From Nitrosomonadales bacterium (GTDB lineage: Bacteria > Pseudomonadota > Gammaproteobacteria > Burkholderiales > Gallionellaceae): a stretch of DNA of 36,700 bases. Within the stretch, counting starts at the first letter, position 1, and every line of letters starts with the position of its first letter. Below are positions 17,380 to 26,385 of this stretch, piece after piece. The DNA lies in contig JADKHS010000019.1 in assembly GCA_016721605.1 (NCBI GenBank), positions 1-36,700 of the forward strand. The letters run 5' to 3'. The notes below the pieces were generated by a model. The model saw only the letters and a list, made by a program, of their open reading frames with translations. It was not told the origin of the DNA and searched no databases. The position numbers and the translations under genes were made by a program.

Positions 17380-19804
17380 TTAAATTGCCAGCGATTCGAA
17401 TTCACGCGCATTGATGTTTTCTTTAGCCCATGGGTTTGTTGCACCTTGTAACGCATAGAGCAATCTTGCATATAGCGCTTTACGATTGGCTGCATTCTCC
17501 ACCACGTGTTTCTTGACATAGTCCAGACCAACCCGTTCGACGTAATGTACTGTGCGGTCTAGGTAATGCGCTTCTTCACGATAAAGCTGGGCGAATGCGC
17601 CGGTGTACTCCATCACTTCATCGTGAGTCTTTACCTTCACCAGGAATTGCGCGACCACGGTCTTGATGCCGCCGTTACCCGCCACATAGATTTCCCAACC
17701 CGATTCCACGCCGATTATGCCCACATCTTTAATGCCTGATTCAGCACAGTTACGCGGGCAACCAGAGACGGCAACCTTGAATTTGTGCGGCATCCACATA
17801 TGGTCAAACGCGCGCTCGATGTCGATACCCATCTGCGTCGAGTCTTGCACACCGAATCGGCACCACTCGCTGCCCACACAAGTTTTGACCGTGCGCAAGG
17901 CTTTTGCATAGGCGTAGCCTGAGGGCATGTCCAGATCTGCCCACACTTTCGGCAAGTCTGTTTTTTTTACGCCAAGTAAATCAATACGTTGTCCGCCTGT
18001 CACCTTAACCGTCGGAATGTTGTATTTTTCTGCTACATCAGCGATGCGGCGCAGTTGCTGTGGTGTAGTTATGCCGCCATACATGCGCGGGACTACCGAG
18101 AATGTGCCGTCTTTTTGTATGTTGGCGTTGGCGCGCTCATTGATGTAGCGTGATTGTGGATCGTCCTTTGCTTCATGCGGCCAAGCGCATAGCAAGTAAA
18201 AGTTCAATGCCGGCCTACACTTGGCACATCCATTGGTGGTGTTCCAGTTAAGGAACGCCATGGTTTGCGGGATCGAAATCAACTTTTCCTCGCGGATTGC
18301 TTTGCGCACTTCTTCATGACTGTGGGAAGTGCAATCACATAAAGGCTTCACAGTCGTAGCCGGTGGTGCATAAGCGCCTCCAACAGTGGAAGGCGAGAAT
18401 TTGTTCGACCAATCGGTGCATGAACCACAGGAAGCGGAAGCCTTGGTGTGCTTACGTACATCCTCCAGCGTAAACAACCCTTTTTCCTTGATTGCCTTGA
18501 CGATAGTCCCTTTGCATACTCCATTGCAGCCGCAGACTTCCATCGCGTTTGTCATGGTGGCCGCAAGATTTTGCCCTTGAGAGCCGGCATTGCCCAGGAT
18601 GGGATTGGCCGAATATTAATTGGTCACGAATTTCGGCGACATTTTTACCGTCACGTATCATCTGGAAATACCACGAGCTATCCTTGGTATCGCCATACAT
18701 CACTGCGCCGATCAACGTATTGTTATTCAGTACCAATTTCTTGTACTTCCCGCCGGTGACATCGTGCATCACAATCTGATTCGTTTCATTGCCTCCAGTA
18801 AAATTCCCGGCCGAAAACAAATCTACCCCAGTTACTTTGAGCTTGGTAGAAGTAACCGAGCCTTGGTAGTACGCGATTCCCATGCGCGCCAGATGATTGG
18901 CGCAGACCTTGGCCATGTCGAATAGCGGGGCGACCAAACCGTAAGCAGTGCCGCGATGTGAAACGCACTCCCCCACTGCGTAAATACTGGGGTCATAGGT
19001 TTGCATGGTATCGCTCACCACAATGCCGCGATTACAATAAATCCCGGCTGCTTCCGCCAGCGCAACATTCGGGCGAATGCCAACCGCCATCACCACCAGG
19101 TCAGCAGGAATCTCAGTACCATCCTTGAAGCGAATCGACTTTACACGGCCCTGGCCATCGCTGACCAACTCTTGCGTTTGCTGCTCCAACATGAATTTCA
19201 ATCCCTTGGCTTGCAAAGCGGATTGCAGCATTTGGGCTGAATTGTCATCCAGTTGGCGTTCCATCAGCCATGGCATGATGTGCACCACGGTGACATCCAT
19301 ACCTCTAAGTGCCAAGCCATTGGCGGCTTCCAGCCCGAGCAGGCCGCCGCCGATAACCACCGCATGCTTATATTTTTCCGCTGCGGCTATCATCGCGTTG
19401 GTGTCCTGAATATCACGGTAGCCAACCACACCCGCCAATTCCTTACCAGGAACCGGCAGGATGAAGGAACTGGAACCCGTCGCCAGCAACAATCTATCGT
19501 ATTCGGCTTCCGTGCCATCCTCAGCCACCACTACCTTATTTTTTCGGTTGATACGCACAACCTTTTTGTTCAGGTATAAAGTGATGTTATTTTGCTTATA
19601 CCAGTCAATATCGTTCAGGATAATGTCCTGGATGCCTTGTTCGCCCGCCAATACCGGGGACAGCATGATGCGGTTGTAATTAGGATAAGGCTCGGCACCA
19701 AATACGGTAATGTCGTACAAATCGGGCGTCAGTTTCAATAACTCTTCCAGAGTCCGTACGCCCGCCATTCCATTACCCACCATAACCAGCTTCATTTTTT
19801 TCAT
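17380..19804 (-). pseudogene. nirB: NADH nitrite reductase large subunit NirB, one frameshift
   Basis: NirB reduces nitrite to ammonium using NADH through FAD, an Fe-S centre and siroheme. From the start at 19804 (AGGAG seven bases before) the first frame has the FAD motif VGNGMAG, the NAD motif VIGGGLLGLEAA, and the reductase C-terminal domain. The second frame has a BFD-like [2Fe-2S] domain (VCGCNGVCKG then CGSC), a second cysteine cluster (CDCTSH, CAKC), the siroheme half-domain repeat and the [4Fe-4S]/siroheme ligands CVGSEWC and CPRNC. An extra G (CCC at 18593-18595 on the plus strand) breaks the frame; without it the join reads QSHPGNAGSQGQNLAATM. Repaired length is about 808 residues, typical of NirB. 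Confidence 0.92.
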
Positions 19805-19828
19805 GACATCACTCCTATTTACAAATTT

Positions 19829-20581
19829 TTATGCGGCCAATTGCTGCGAAATTTGTTCCGCCATTTCGGCAAATTGCACTACTTCGCCAATAACCACGAT
19901 CGCTGGACTAGCCATTTTTTCAGCAACTACCATTGATTCAAGTTGCCCAAGCGTGGTCACTACCTGCCGCTGATTAGGCAGCGTACCGTTCTGGATTGCG
20001 GCTGCGGGCATATCTATCGATAACCCATTCGCTATCAATTGCTGCACGATACGCCCTAAATTGGACATGCCCATATATATAACCAGAGTGGTGCCCGTCG
20101 CCGCCAATGCCTGCCAATTCGGTTCCTCTGCTCCTTGCGTATGGCCCGTGACAAACGTTACGCCATGCGTGCAGTTTCTATGCGTTAGCGGAATGTTCAA
20201 AGAAGCCGTAACTGCCATGCCGGAAGTAATGCCGCTAATCACAGATACCGAAATACTGGCTTGCCGCAAAGCTTGTAGTTCCTCACCCCCGCGTCCGAAC
20301 ATAAACGGATCACCACCCTTGATACGCGCTACCACTTTGCCTGCACGTGCCAGTGAAATCATCTGCTTGTGGATGAATATTTGTGGCGTAGAATTACACC
20401 CCCCGCGTTTACCCACGTAAACAATCTGCGCGTTGCTTTGGGCGAATTCCAGAACATCGGGATTCACTAAGTCATCAATCAGAATGGCATCCGCCAATCC
20501 AATGGCCCGCACTGCACCAATAGTCAACAGCTCCAAACTACCTGGCCCTGCCCCTATCAAATATACCTGTGCATTTTTCAT
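19829..20581 (-). CDS. cobA: uroporphyrinogen-III C-methyltransferase (SUMT)
   Basis: CobA methylates uroporphyrinogen III twice to precorrin-2, the first step to siroheme, the cofactor of NirB. The start at 20581 (MKNAQVYLIGAGPG) follows GGAG by five bases. SUMT signatures are present: GAGPGSLELLT near the N-terminus, VYVGKRGG, the SAM-binding segment RIKGGDPFMFGRGGEE, and LTHR. The length of 250 residues is that of the single-domain enzyme; there is no CysG-type dehydrogenase/chelatase domain, so precorrin-2 oxidation and iron insertion must be supplied elsewhere. It is the first gene of the nir operon, 24 bp before nirB. Confidence 0.94.
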   Translation of the reverse strand: MKNAQVYLIGAGPGSLELLTIGAVRAIGLADAILIDDLVNPDVLEFAQSNAQIVYVGKRGGCNSTPQIFIHKQMISLARAGKVVARIKGGDPFMFGRGGEELQALRQASISVSVISGITSGMAVTASLNIPLTHRNCTHGVTFVTGHTQGAEEPNWQALAATGTTLVIYMGMSNLGRIVQQLIANGLSIDMPAAAIQNGTLPNQRQVVTTLGQLESMVVAEKMASPAIVVIGEVVQFAEMAEQISQQLAA

Positions 20582-20686
20582 ATTTACTCCATTTTCTCGA
20601 CTGATCCGTTGGCATATGGACAAAGCATTCCGCGACACACGCAAACTAAAAACTTAATTAGCTCATTGGTTAGATGATTAGTTATA

Positions 20687-20702
20687 AGCAACATTGATGC
20701 CA
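20687..20702 (-). promoter_or_regulatory. sigma-54 promoter of the cobA-nirBDC operon
   Basis: On the minus strand the sequence TGGCATCAATGTTGCT matches the sigma-54 consensus TGGCAC-N5-TTGCW, with the invariant GG and GC at correct spacing. The predicted transcription start is near 20676, leaving a leader of about 95 bases before cobA. Confidence 0.75.
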
Positions 20703-20762
20703 TATTTTTTTCATATTTAAATCAAAAAGTTATTGTATTAATATTATGAAATACGCTTGGCC

Positions 20763-20811
20763 TGCACGATGCCAGTGCAATCTCTATCGGAATGTGCCTG
20801 TAATTAGTGCG
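20763..20811 (-). promoter_or_regulatory. paired NtrC-like sites upstream of cobA-nirBDC
   Basis: Site 1 (20763-20779) is a 17-bp palindrome with perfect TGCAC and GTGCA arms, like the NtrC consensus TGCACCA-N3-TGGTGCA. Site 2 (20795-20811) keeps mainly one half (TAGTGC). Their centres are 32 bp apart, about -95 and -127 from the predicted start, the phase typical for cooperative NtrC dimers. Confidence 0.55.
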
Positions 20812-20944
20812 CTTGGAAAAGAATGACGGCAGGAGGGGTTAATAAATCCCGAATATTCCATACCAGGTATCAAAGCGTGGCGTTAGCCTTGGCCGAAGGG
20901 ACGTTTCCAGATAAATATCGATTGAAGTGGCGGAAAGCCCAATG

Positions 20945-20975
20945 CTGTTGTCCGATGGTCAGCACCGGACAACAG
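20945..20975 (-). terminator. strong hairpin downstream of amtB, probable terminator
   Basis: CTGTTGTCCG (20945-20954) and CGGACAACAG (20966-20975) form a perfect ten-base stem with an 11-base loop about 115 bases past the amtB stop. The U tract is weak (CATTGGGCTTT), so it could also act as a processing or attenuation hairpin. The rest of the gap 20703-21092 holds the nir enhancer region and no gene I can support. Confidence 0.45.
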
Positions 20976-21092
20976 GGAAGCGTTACGCTGATCGTCGCGA
21001 TCAACAGGTGCTTCGTGTCGCAAAGATGTCTATAGCTGGTTTCCCCAGTGCTCGCGGAGATAGGCTCCTAGACATGCTTAAGATGAAACAGA

Positions 21093-22595
21093 TTAGAAGT
21101 TATAGGCGCGTTCGCCGTGACTTGCAGTATCTAACCCCTCGCGCTCCTCTTCTTGCTTCACACGCAAACCGATGGTCATATCCACAATTTTGTAACAAAC
21201 AAAGGCAACCACACCGGACCAGATTATCGTGGTAAGCACGGCTTGTGCTTGTATCCACACTTGCCCGCTAACAGTGGTATCGACGATGGTGTTATTGACG
21301 TAATCAACGATACCGGCGCCACCCATACTCCAGGTGTTGAACACGCCGGTGAGCAATGCACCCAAAATGCCCCCGATGCCGTGGATGCCGAACACATCCA
21401 GCGCGTCATCTGCCCCCAGCAGTTTCTTCAGGCCGGTTACGCCCCAGAAACAAGCCACACCAGCCAGCGCGCCGATAACCAGACCACCACCTACACCCAC
21501 CCAGCCACAGGCGGGAGTAATGGCAACCAAGCCAGCGACCGCTCCGGAAACCGCCCCCAGCACGGATGGTTTGCCTTTCAATAACTGTTCCGCCAACGTC
21601 CATGTGAGTGCGGCAGCGGCAGTAGCAACCAGTGTGTTAACAAAGGCCAGCGTGGCCGTACCTGATGCTTCAAGAGCCGAGCCCGCATTGAAGCCGAACC
21701 AACCAACCCACAGCAGGGAACCGCCTATCATGGTCATGACCATGTTGTGCGGTGCCATTGGCTCCTTGCCGTAGCCGATGCGCTTGCCAACCATGAATGC
21801 ACCGACCAAACCCGCAACAGCCGCGTTGATATGCACCACAGTGCCGCCTGCGAAGTCCAATGCGCCCTTCTGAAACAGCCATCCTGACGCTGCCGTTGCA
21901 GTATCAGCCGCAGCCTGAGTAGTGTAGGCATCCGGCCCCATCCAGAACCACACCATGTGCGCAATCGGCAGATATGCGAAGGTAAACCACAATGCAGAGA
22001 ACAACAGCACAGCTGAGAATTTCATCCGTTCGGCGAAAGCACCCACGATCAATGCAACGGCGATGGCGGCGAAGGTAGCCTGAAAGACCACGAAGGCGAA
22101 TTCAGGAATCACCACACCTTTGCTGAAAGTTGCCACATTAGCGACACTGCCAGTGGCCGGATCAAAAATGCCCTTCAGGAACAACCTGTCAAATCCGCCG
22201 ATAAATGCATTGCCCTGCGTAAATGCCAGCGAGTAACCATAAATAGCCCACAGCACGATGATCAGCGCAAAAATAGCAAACACCTGCATCAGGATGGACA
22301 ACATATTCTTGCTGCGCACCAGGCCGCCGTAGAACAGTGCAAGACCGGGGATAGACATCATGATAACCAACAGGGTGGCCGTCAGTACCCACGCCGTATC
22401 ACCCTTATTTGGGGTAGGCGCGGCAACATGTGTGGCTGCCACTTCGGCAGGCTTGACTGCGTCAGTTGCCACAGGAGTCTGGACTGTGGTGGTTGTCGAT
22501 GCTGCCACAGGAACGGTGGACTCCTCCGCAAATGCCGGAATTGCTAAACCATACAGCGTGCCCAACAACGCGAAAAGTGCAAAAAGTTTTTTCAT
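21093..22595 (-). CDS. amtB: ammonium transporter AmtB
   Basis: AmtB is the trimeric inner-membrane ammonium channel gated by GlnK. A Sec signal peptide (residues 1-23, ending AIPAFA) is followed by a Thr/Ala/Pro-rich periplasmic stretch (about 24-62) that is longer than in E. coli. Eleven membrane segments follow. Key residues are visible: the conserved Asp in DFAGGTVVHINAA, with the first pore His, and the second pore His in DVFGIHGIGGILGA. The first periplasmic-gate motif region reads GLALFYGGLVRSKN. At 500 residues it is slightly long because of the linker. glnK lies ten bases upstream, the classic glnK-amtB order. Confidence 0.96.
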   Translation of the reverse strand: MKKLFALFALLGTLYGLAIPAFAEESTVPVAASTTTTVQTPVATDAVKPAEVAATHVAAPTPNKGDTAWVLTATLLVIMMSIPGLALFYGGLVRSKNMLSILMQVFAIFALIIVLWAIYGYSLAFTQGNAFIGGFDRLFLKGIFDPATGSVANVATFSKGVVIPEFAFVVFQATFAAIAVALIVGAFAERMKFSAVLLFSALWFTFAYLPIAHMVWFWMGPDAYTTQAAADTATAASGWLFQKGALDFAGGTVVHINAAVAGLVGAFMVGKRIGYGKEPMAPHNMVMTMIGGSLLWVGWFGFNAGSALEASGTATLAFVNTLVATAAAALTWTLAEQLLKGKPSVLGAVSGAVAGLVAITPACGWVGVGGGLVIGALAGVACFWGVTGLKKLLGADDALDVFGIHGIGGILGALLTGVFNTWSMGGAGIVDYVNNTIVDTTVSGQVWIQAQAVLTTIIWSGVVAFVCYKIVDMTIGLRVKQEEEREGLDTASHGERAYNF

Positions 22596-22605
22596 GGCGT
22601 TCTCC

Positions 22606-22943
22606 TTACAATGCTTCTACGCCGGATTCGCCGGTACGGATACGAATTACTTGCTCGATGTTATGAACGAATATCTTGCCGTCACCAATATTGCCTGTGT
22701 GCGCAGATTTTTCGATGGCTTCGAGCACCAGCTCCAGCATGTCCTTTTTGATAGCGACTTCCAGCTTGACCTTGGGCAGAAAGTCCACCACATATTCTGC
22801 GCCGCGATACAGCTCGGTATGCCCTTTTGCCGGCCAAAGCCTTTCACTTCCGTAACGGTGATACCCAATACGCCAATCGCAGTCAGTGCCTCACGTACTT
22901 CGTCGAGCTTGAACGGCTTAATGATTGCAGTAACCATTTTCAT
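22606..22943 (-). pseudogene. glnK: PII signal transduction protein GlnK, one frameshift
   Basis: PII proteins sense ATP/ADP and 2-oxoglutarate and control AmtB and NtrB. The start at 22943 (MKMVTAIIKPFKLDEVREAL) is canonical and the end (QVIRIRTGESGVEAL) is the PII C-terminal signature. The frame breaks in the T-loop: a missing base near 22820 turns KGHTELYRGAEYVVDFLPK out of phase. With one base restored, the uridylylation Tyr of ELYRGAEY is present and the protein has 112 residues, exact PII length. Because a non-functional PII beside an intact amtB would be strange, a base-calling error is likely. It is named glnK from its position before amtB. Confidence 0.9.
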
Positions 22944-23174
22944 AATTATTAATCCTTATGTGTTAGTAGGGCGTAAACAACATTGATTCAGAACCTACTC
23001 TTGATGTACCACTCACGCTTCTTCAAAATGCAAACCATCATTTCATGATGGGTACTGTGCTAGGAAAACATTTTCAGCCCATCCAAAAATTGCTGAATTT
23101 CTGCTCTGCCGTAGCGGATATTTGGTTTTTTTCTAAAATTGCGAACAAAATTAAAGAATGCCTAATCATTCAAA

Positions 23175-23190
23175 AGCATCTTCCGTGCCA
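23175..23190 (-). promoter_or_regulatory. sigma-54 promoter of glnK-amtB
   Basis: On the minus strand TGGCACGGAAGATGCT matches TGGCAC-N5-TTGCW with one mismatch and the invariant GG/GC at correct spacing. The predicted start near 23164 gives a leader of about 220 bases before glnK, which is long, so an additional promoter is possible. Confidence 0.7.
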
Positions 23191-23252
23191 CTTTAATTTA
23201 TTTAAAAATAACAATACGTTGATGAATGCCATCAAAATAAATATGGTATTGA

Positions 23253-23301
23253 TGCACCAATTTTATGCATCTTCAAATGTATGCCGCACTAATTGGGTGA
23301 G
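23253..23301 (-). promoter_or_regulatory. paired NtrC sites upstream of glnK-amtB
   Basis: Site 1 (23253-23269) reads TGCACCA-ATT-TTATGCA, with one perfect consensus half. Site 2 (23285-23301) reads CGCACTA-ATT-GGGTGAG. Centres are 32 bp apart, about -97 and -129 from the predicted sigma-54 start, nearly the same geometry as at the nir operon. The rest of the 528-bp gap 22944-23472 holds the leader and no supported gene. Confidence 0.6.
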
Positions 23302-23417
23302 ATATGCTACTTGGGTCAGCTTTTGCCATTAATCCGGCACGATGAAGTATTAAATTATCTAAATTCAACTACCACCTACTAAAACTACGGCACCACTTCA
23401 ATAAATTCTTAATTTTG

Positions 23418-23448
23418 CTGTAATTTTCCTGAAACATTATTTCATTAT
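23418..23448 (+). promoter_or_regulatory. possible Pho box and -10 element
   Basis: CTGTAAT-TTTC-CTGAAAC (23418-23435) resembles the 7-4-7 Pho box (CTGTCAT-N4-CTGTCAT) with several mismatches, followed by CATTAT at 23443-23448 at roughly -10 spacing. It lies about 25-55 bases before the small gene at 23473. The match is weak. Confidence 0.3.
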
Positions 23449-23472
23449 CCTGCGCCCGTACATTCAAAGGAG

Positions 23473-23709
23473 ATGATGATGTTTAACTTGATTCAGAAAC
23501 CCGGACAGCCGAACAACTTACAAGCCTTGAACTTAGTTATCATTAATGCAGAAGTGAGAGAGTCGCATCGATTGAGATATCAAATAGTCGCATCAAAAAT
23601 GAGTGTCTATTTGAATAATGCCAATGAAGAAATTGAACGCAAAATGTTTAACCACTTTTGTGAACGTTTGCTACCCGTCACTTTGCGCGACTGGATGTCT
23701 AAACGTTAA
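23473..23709 (+). CDS. short acyltransferase-like (GNAT/OlsB-type) N-terminal fragment
   Basis: A 78-residue frame with a good ribosome site (AAAGGAG, six bases upstream). The segment REVSHRLRYQ-like (actual: RESHRLRYQIVASKM) followed by ERKMFNHFCERLLPV resembles the first conserved block of OlsB/hemolysin-type N-acyltransferases, in which RLRYRVF..EMGA is followed by D.FD..C.HLLV. Those enzymes have 200 or more residues; here the frame stops immediately after the block and I find no continuation in the other two frames downstream. It is thus probably a truncated remnant, or a small protein that resembles one by chance. No function can be claimed. Confidence 0.45.
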   Translation: MMMFNLIQKPGQPNNLQALNLVIINAEVRESHRLRYQIVASKMSVYLNNANEEIERKMFNHFCERLLPVTLRDWMSKR

Positions 23710-23864
23710 CATACTGGCCTGAGGACACCGCTATAAATTACTATTTCCAAACCCGGCTTTATCTACCTGGTCTATTTTACCAACATCGAATTTTCCAAAA
23801 TATTCATAAAATAATAGTTTTAAAACGGGATTTTTCTGGAAATCTTTCCTTTTTATGCTACTGC

Positions 23865-25349
23865 TTAATTAGTTACTGAAAAACTGACACCCACTGCCTT
23901 CCATTCTTTGATTTCTGCCTGTAACGCATTTTCTGTGAGCGGATTTTGCTCAATCCATTTTTTATCAAGTTTGATGCGATATTCATTGCCATTTTTTTTC
24001 AATTGCATTTTAGGCAAAGTCACATCCGTACGGCTACGGCAAAACAAAACCGCCAGACGCAATGCTAATATTGCGCTCCAATCTTGCATTATTCCCGACA
24101 ACTTTGGCACCTTGGAAAGCGACCCGCGTTGCGCTCTTACTTGCAACCCGAGCTGACACTGCTCCATTTTAGAAAAACCCGGCATATCAGCGTTTTCCAG
24201 AATGTAAGCTGCATGTTTGTGATAACCACTATGCGCGATAGAAATACCAATTTCATGCAACCTGGCCACCCATTGCAACTGTTGCTGCGCAGCATCGACA
24301 CCAACGCCGTAACCGTCCTGAGTCACTTGCTTGAAAAGCGACAACGATAAATCCTCCACACGTTGGGCTTGTAACGGATCAATATGGTAGCGCCGCATAA
24401 ACTGAGTCACCGTAACATCACGCATATCCTGATGATGTAGACGGCCCAACAGATCGTGTAACACCCCTTCGTTAAGGGCGGCGTCAGCTACGCTCATATG
24501 CCGAATATTCAATTCAGTGAAAATCGCCGACATAATAGCCAACCCACCAGGCAGGACAGGAATGCGATCCGGTTTCAGGCCAAGTGCATCCAGCCGCTTG
24601 CATTCTCCTACTTTCAGTAACATGGAGCGCAGTTTCGCCGGCCCCTCTGCCGTTATACCTTCATTACTCCAATCGTTTTGCTTTAACAAATCTGCCAATG
24701 CACGTGCGGTACCAGATGATCCGATCGCTTCTTGCCAATTTCCGCCAGAAAATTCAAAACGAATTGTTTGCAACTCCATACGTGCAGCGAGTTCCGCCTG
24801 CCGCATGGCATCTTTAGTAATTTTACCGTCGCCAAAAAAACGCTTGCTATAGCTAACGCATCCCATATACAAGCTTTCCATTCGAAGCGGCTCCAATCCC
24901 TCGCCAATTACACATTCGGTAGAGCCACCGCCGATATCAACCACCAATCTGTTATTTTGCGAGGGTGGCATGCAATTTGCCACCCCCAGATAAATCAGCC
25001 GCGCCTCCTCTCGGCCAGCAATTATTTCAATCGGAAAGCCCAAGGCATCTTCCGCTTTTTCAAGAAAAGCCGTTGCATTTTTAGCCAGCCTGAAAGTATT
25101 GGTACCCACTACCCTTACGGCATGGGCTGGTAAGCCACGTAAGCGCTCACCAAAACGTTTAAGGCATGCAAGGGCACGTAGCTGGGACTCTTCGTCCAAA
25201 AAATTGTCCGGCGTCAGCCCTGCAGCAAGACGAACAGTGTCCTTCAAATAATCGAGTGGATATATCTGGTCGTCCACCACTCGCGCGACTTGTAGCCGGA
25301 AGCTATTGGAACCTAAATCCACCGCAGCGATGGTATCGTATGCTTGCAC
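23865..25349 (-). CDS. ppx: exopolyphosphatase (Ppx/GppA family)
   Basis: Ppx removes terminal phosphates from polyphosphate; the related GppA also hydrolyses pppGpp. The N-terminal ASKHA phosphate-1 motif is AAVDLGSNSFRLQVARV. The second motif is VVDIGGGSTECVIGEG, with the conserved Gly-Gly-Gly-Ser. Other conserved parts are GTNTFRLAKN and EEARLIYLGV, and an HD-like C-terminal region includes ARLHEIGISIAHSGYHKH. The length of 494 residues fits Ppx. The start is a GTG at 25349, since no ATG precedes the motif. It converges with the acyltransferase-like fragment. The 264-bp gap to the next gene shows nothing I can assign. Confidence 0.93.
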   Translation of the reverse strand: MQAYDTIAAVDLGSNSFRLQVARVVDDQIYPLDYLKDTVRLAAGLTPDNFLDEESQLRALACLKRFGERLRGLPAHAVRVVGTNTFRLAKNATAFLEKAEDALGFPIEIIAGREEARLIYLGVANCMPPSQNNRLVVDIGGGSTECVIGEGLEPLRMESLYMGCVSYSKRFFGDGKITKDAMRQAELAARMELQTIRFEFSGGNWQEAIGSSGTARALADLLKQNDWSNEGITAEGPAKLRSMLLKVGECKRLDALGLKPDRIPVLPGGLAIMSAIFTELNIRHMSVADAALNEGVLHDLLGRLHHQDMRDVTVTQFMRRYHIDPLQAQRVEDLSLSLFKQVTQDGYGVGVDAAQQQLQWVARLHEIGISIAHSGYHKHAAYILENADMPGFSKMEQCQLGLQVRAQRGSLSKVPKLSGIMQDWSAILALRLAVLFCRSRTDVTLPKMQLKKNGNEYRIKLDKKWIEQNPLTENALQAEIKEWKAVGVSFSVTN

Positions 25350-25613
25350 AGTAATTACCCAATCAATACAAAATCAACAACTTACGTGGCGCAGTATATG
25401 GCTTATCAAACTTTAAGTGTATCCGACACACAGTATCGCAATCATTTTGCCATTACATACATTTTTTCGTCATTTGCAATAAAATCAATGGTTACCAATA
25501 TCCATCGGTTTGCCAAAGGCAGCAGTTCAATAATAGCATTCCAGAGATAATGCTACGAAACCTGCTGAACAACGACCCCTCATTTTTACAAAAAAACATA
25601 TTATAACAACAAC

Positions 25614-26177
25614 TTAATGTTTAGTAGGCCGGCCTGTTTTAAGTATTTCTACTTGCCCTACAACATTAACCAATTCAGGATCAGGCAATTTGGACAGGCA
25701 AAGTAACCCTGCCCGCAGCAATTCACTTTTCTTCACATGAACACCAACTAGCTGGCACTTTCTCTTTAATTCGGCGAATTGCGAATACTCGTTTACGGGC
25801 ATGGTGAAACTATCACGCACCATTTTAATTTTTTTAGGCTTATCTGCCTTCTTCGATAACTTCTCCGTTTTAACCACTTTAAGCGGTGTTACAACAGATT
25901 TTTCAGCAATATTTTTGTTTGCTATTTTAGCGGGTACTTTTTTGGGAGCCACTGCTTTAACCGTTAACACAGGCTTAAGCTTATTATTAACTACCGCTTT
26001 TTCAGCAGTATTTTTGTTTGCTATTTTAGCGGGTGCTTTTTTGGGAGTCACTGCTTTAACCGTTAACACAGACTTAGGCTTATTATTAACTACCGCTTTA
26101 GCTGGCAATGATTTCGTAACAACACTAGATTTAGTAACAGGCTTGGCCTTAACAGGATTTTTTGTTTTTGTCGTCAT
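25614..26177 (-). CDS. histone H1-like Lys/Ala-rich protein with conserved C-terminal domain
   Basis: The start at 26177 (MTTKTKNPVK) follows GGAG by seven bases. Residues 1-115 are a basic Lys/Ala/Pro/Val tail with a 33-residue unit repeated twice (key string KAVxPKKxPAKIANKN), like bacterial H1-type DNA-binding tails. Residues about 118-187 form a different, predicted folded domain: VRDSFTMPVNEYSQFAELKRK, then KKSELLRAGLLCLSKL and the end KTGRPTKH. I recall similar C-terminal blocks in uncharacterised betaproteobacterial proteins, where the KSELLRAG stretch resembles a ribbon-helix-helix-like DNA-binding segment. A nucleoid-associated role is inferred from composition, not shown. Confidence 0.7.
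   Translation of the reverse strand: MTTKTKNPVKAKPVTKSSVVTKSLPAKAVVNNKPKSVLTVKAVTPKKAPAKIANKNTAEKAVVNNKLKPVLTVKAVAPKKVPAKIANKNIAEKSVVTPLKVVKTEKLSKKADKPKKIKMVRDSFTMPVNEYSQFAELKRKCQLVGVHVKKSELLRAGLLCLSKLPDPELVNVVGQVEILKTGRPTKH
25902..26099. repeat. two tandem 99-bp repeats inside the histone-like gene
   Basis: Copies at 25902-26000 and 26001-26099 are near identical, differing at roughly ten positions, and each encodes 33 residues in frame. They reflect recent in-frame duplication in the basic tail, a typical way in which H1-like tails vary in length between strains. Confidence 0.8.
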
Positions 26178-26284
26178 GACTCGCTCCAAATTAAATGAAA
26201 ATTTAAAAAATTATCACGTGCACAGGCACGTACAGTCATTTTACACAATAACAATATAAATTGTTTATATCAATATACACACGC

Positions 26285-26385
26285 AAGCTTTATTTTTTAT
26301 AATTACTTATATTCAGATATTTACACATACGTTCTTGACGGCCTGGATCACTCAAAATACTGGCCAAGACATAAAAATAAAGCTT
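26285..26385. repeat. long imperfect inverted repeat upstream of trhO
   Basis: AAGCTTTATTTTTTAT (26285-26300) faces its near-perfect complement ATAAAAATAAAGCTT (26371-26385), with a smaller nested stem (TCTTGACGGCC with GGCCAAGA). It lies in the 443-bp gap 26178-26620 between the divergent histone-like and trhO genes. The remaining gap up to 26620 has short hairpins (TTGGC/GCCAA near 26430, GGCATT/AATGCC near 26500) and a start-less open stretch at 26414-26569, none of which I can name. Confidence 0.45.

Noticed and set aside
20823..21235. Overlapping plus-strand frames between cobA and amtB
   Set aside because: They are Cys/Arg-rich, span a strong hairpin and run into amtB antisense; they do not look coding.
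21153..21774. Long plus-strand open frames antisense to amtB
   Set aside because: They are mirror frames of a strongly conserved gene, lack ribosome sites and have low-complexity, implausible compositions.
23045..23332. A 95-codon plus-strand frame upstream of glnK
   Set aside because: It overlaps the sigma-54 promoter and NtrC sites on the other strand, has no good ribosome site and no recognisable features.
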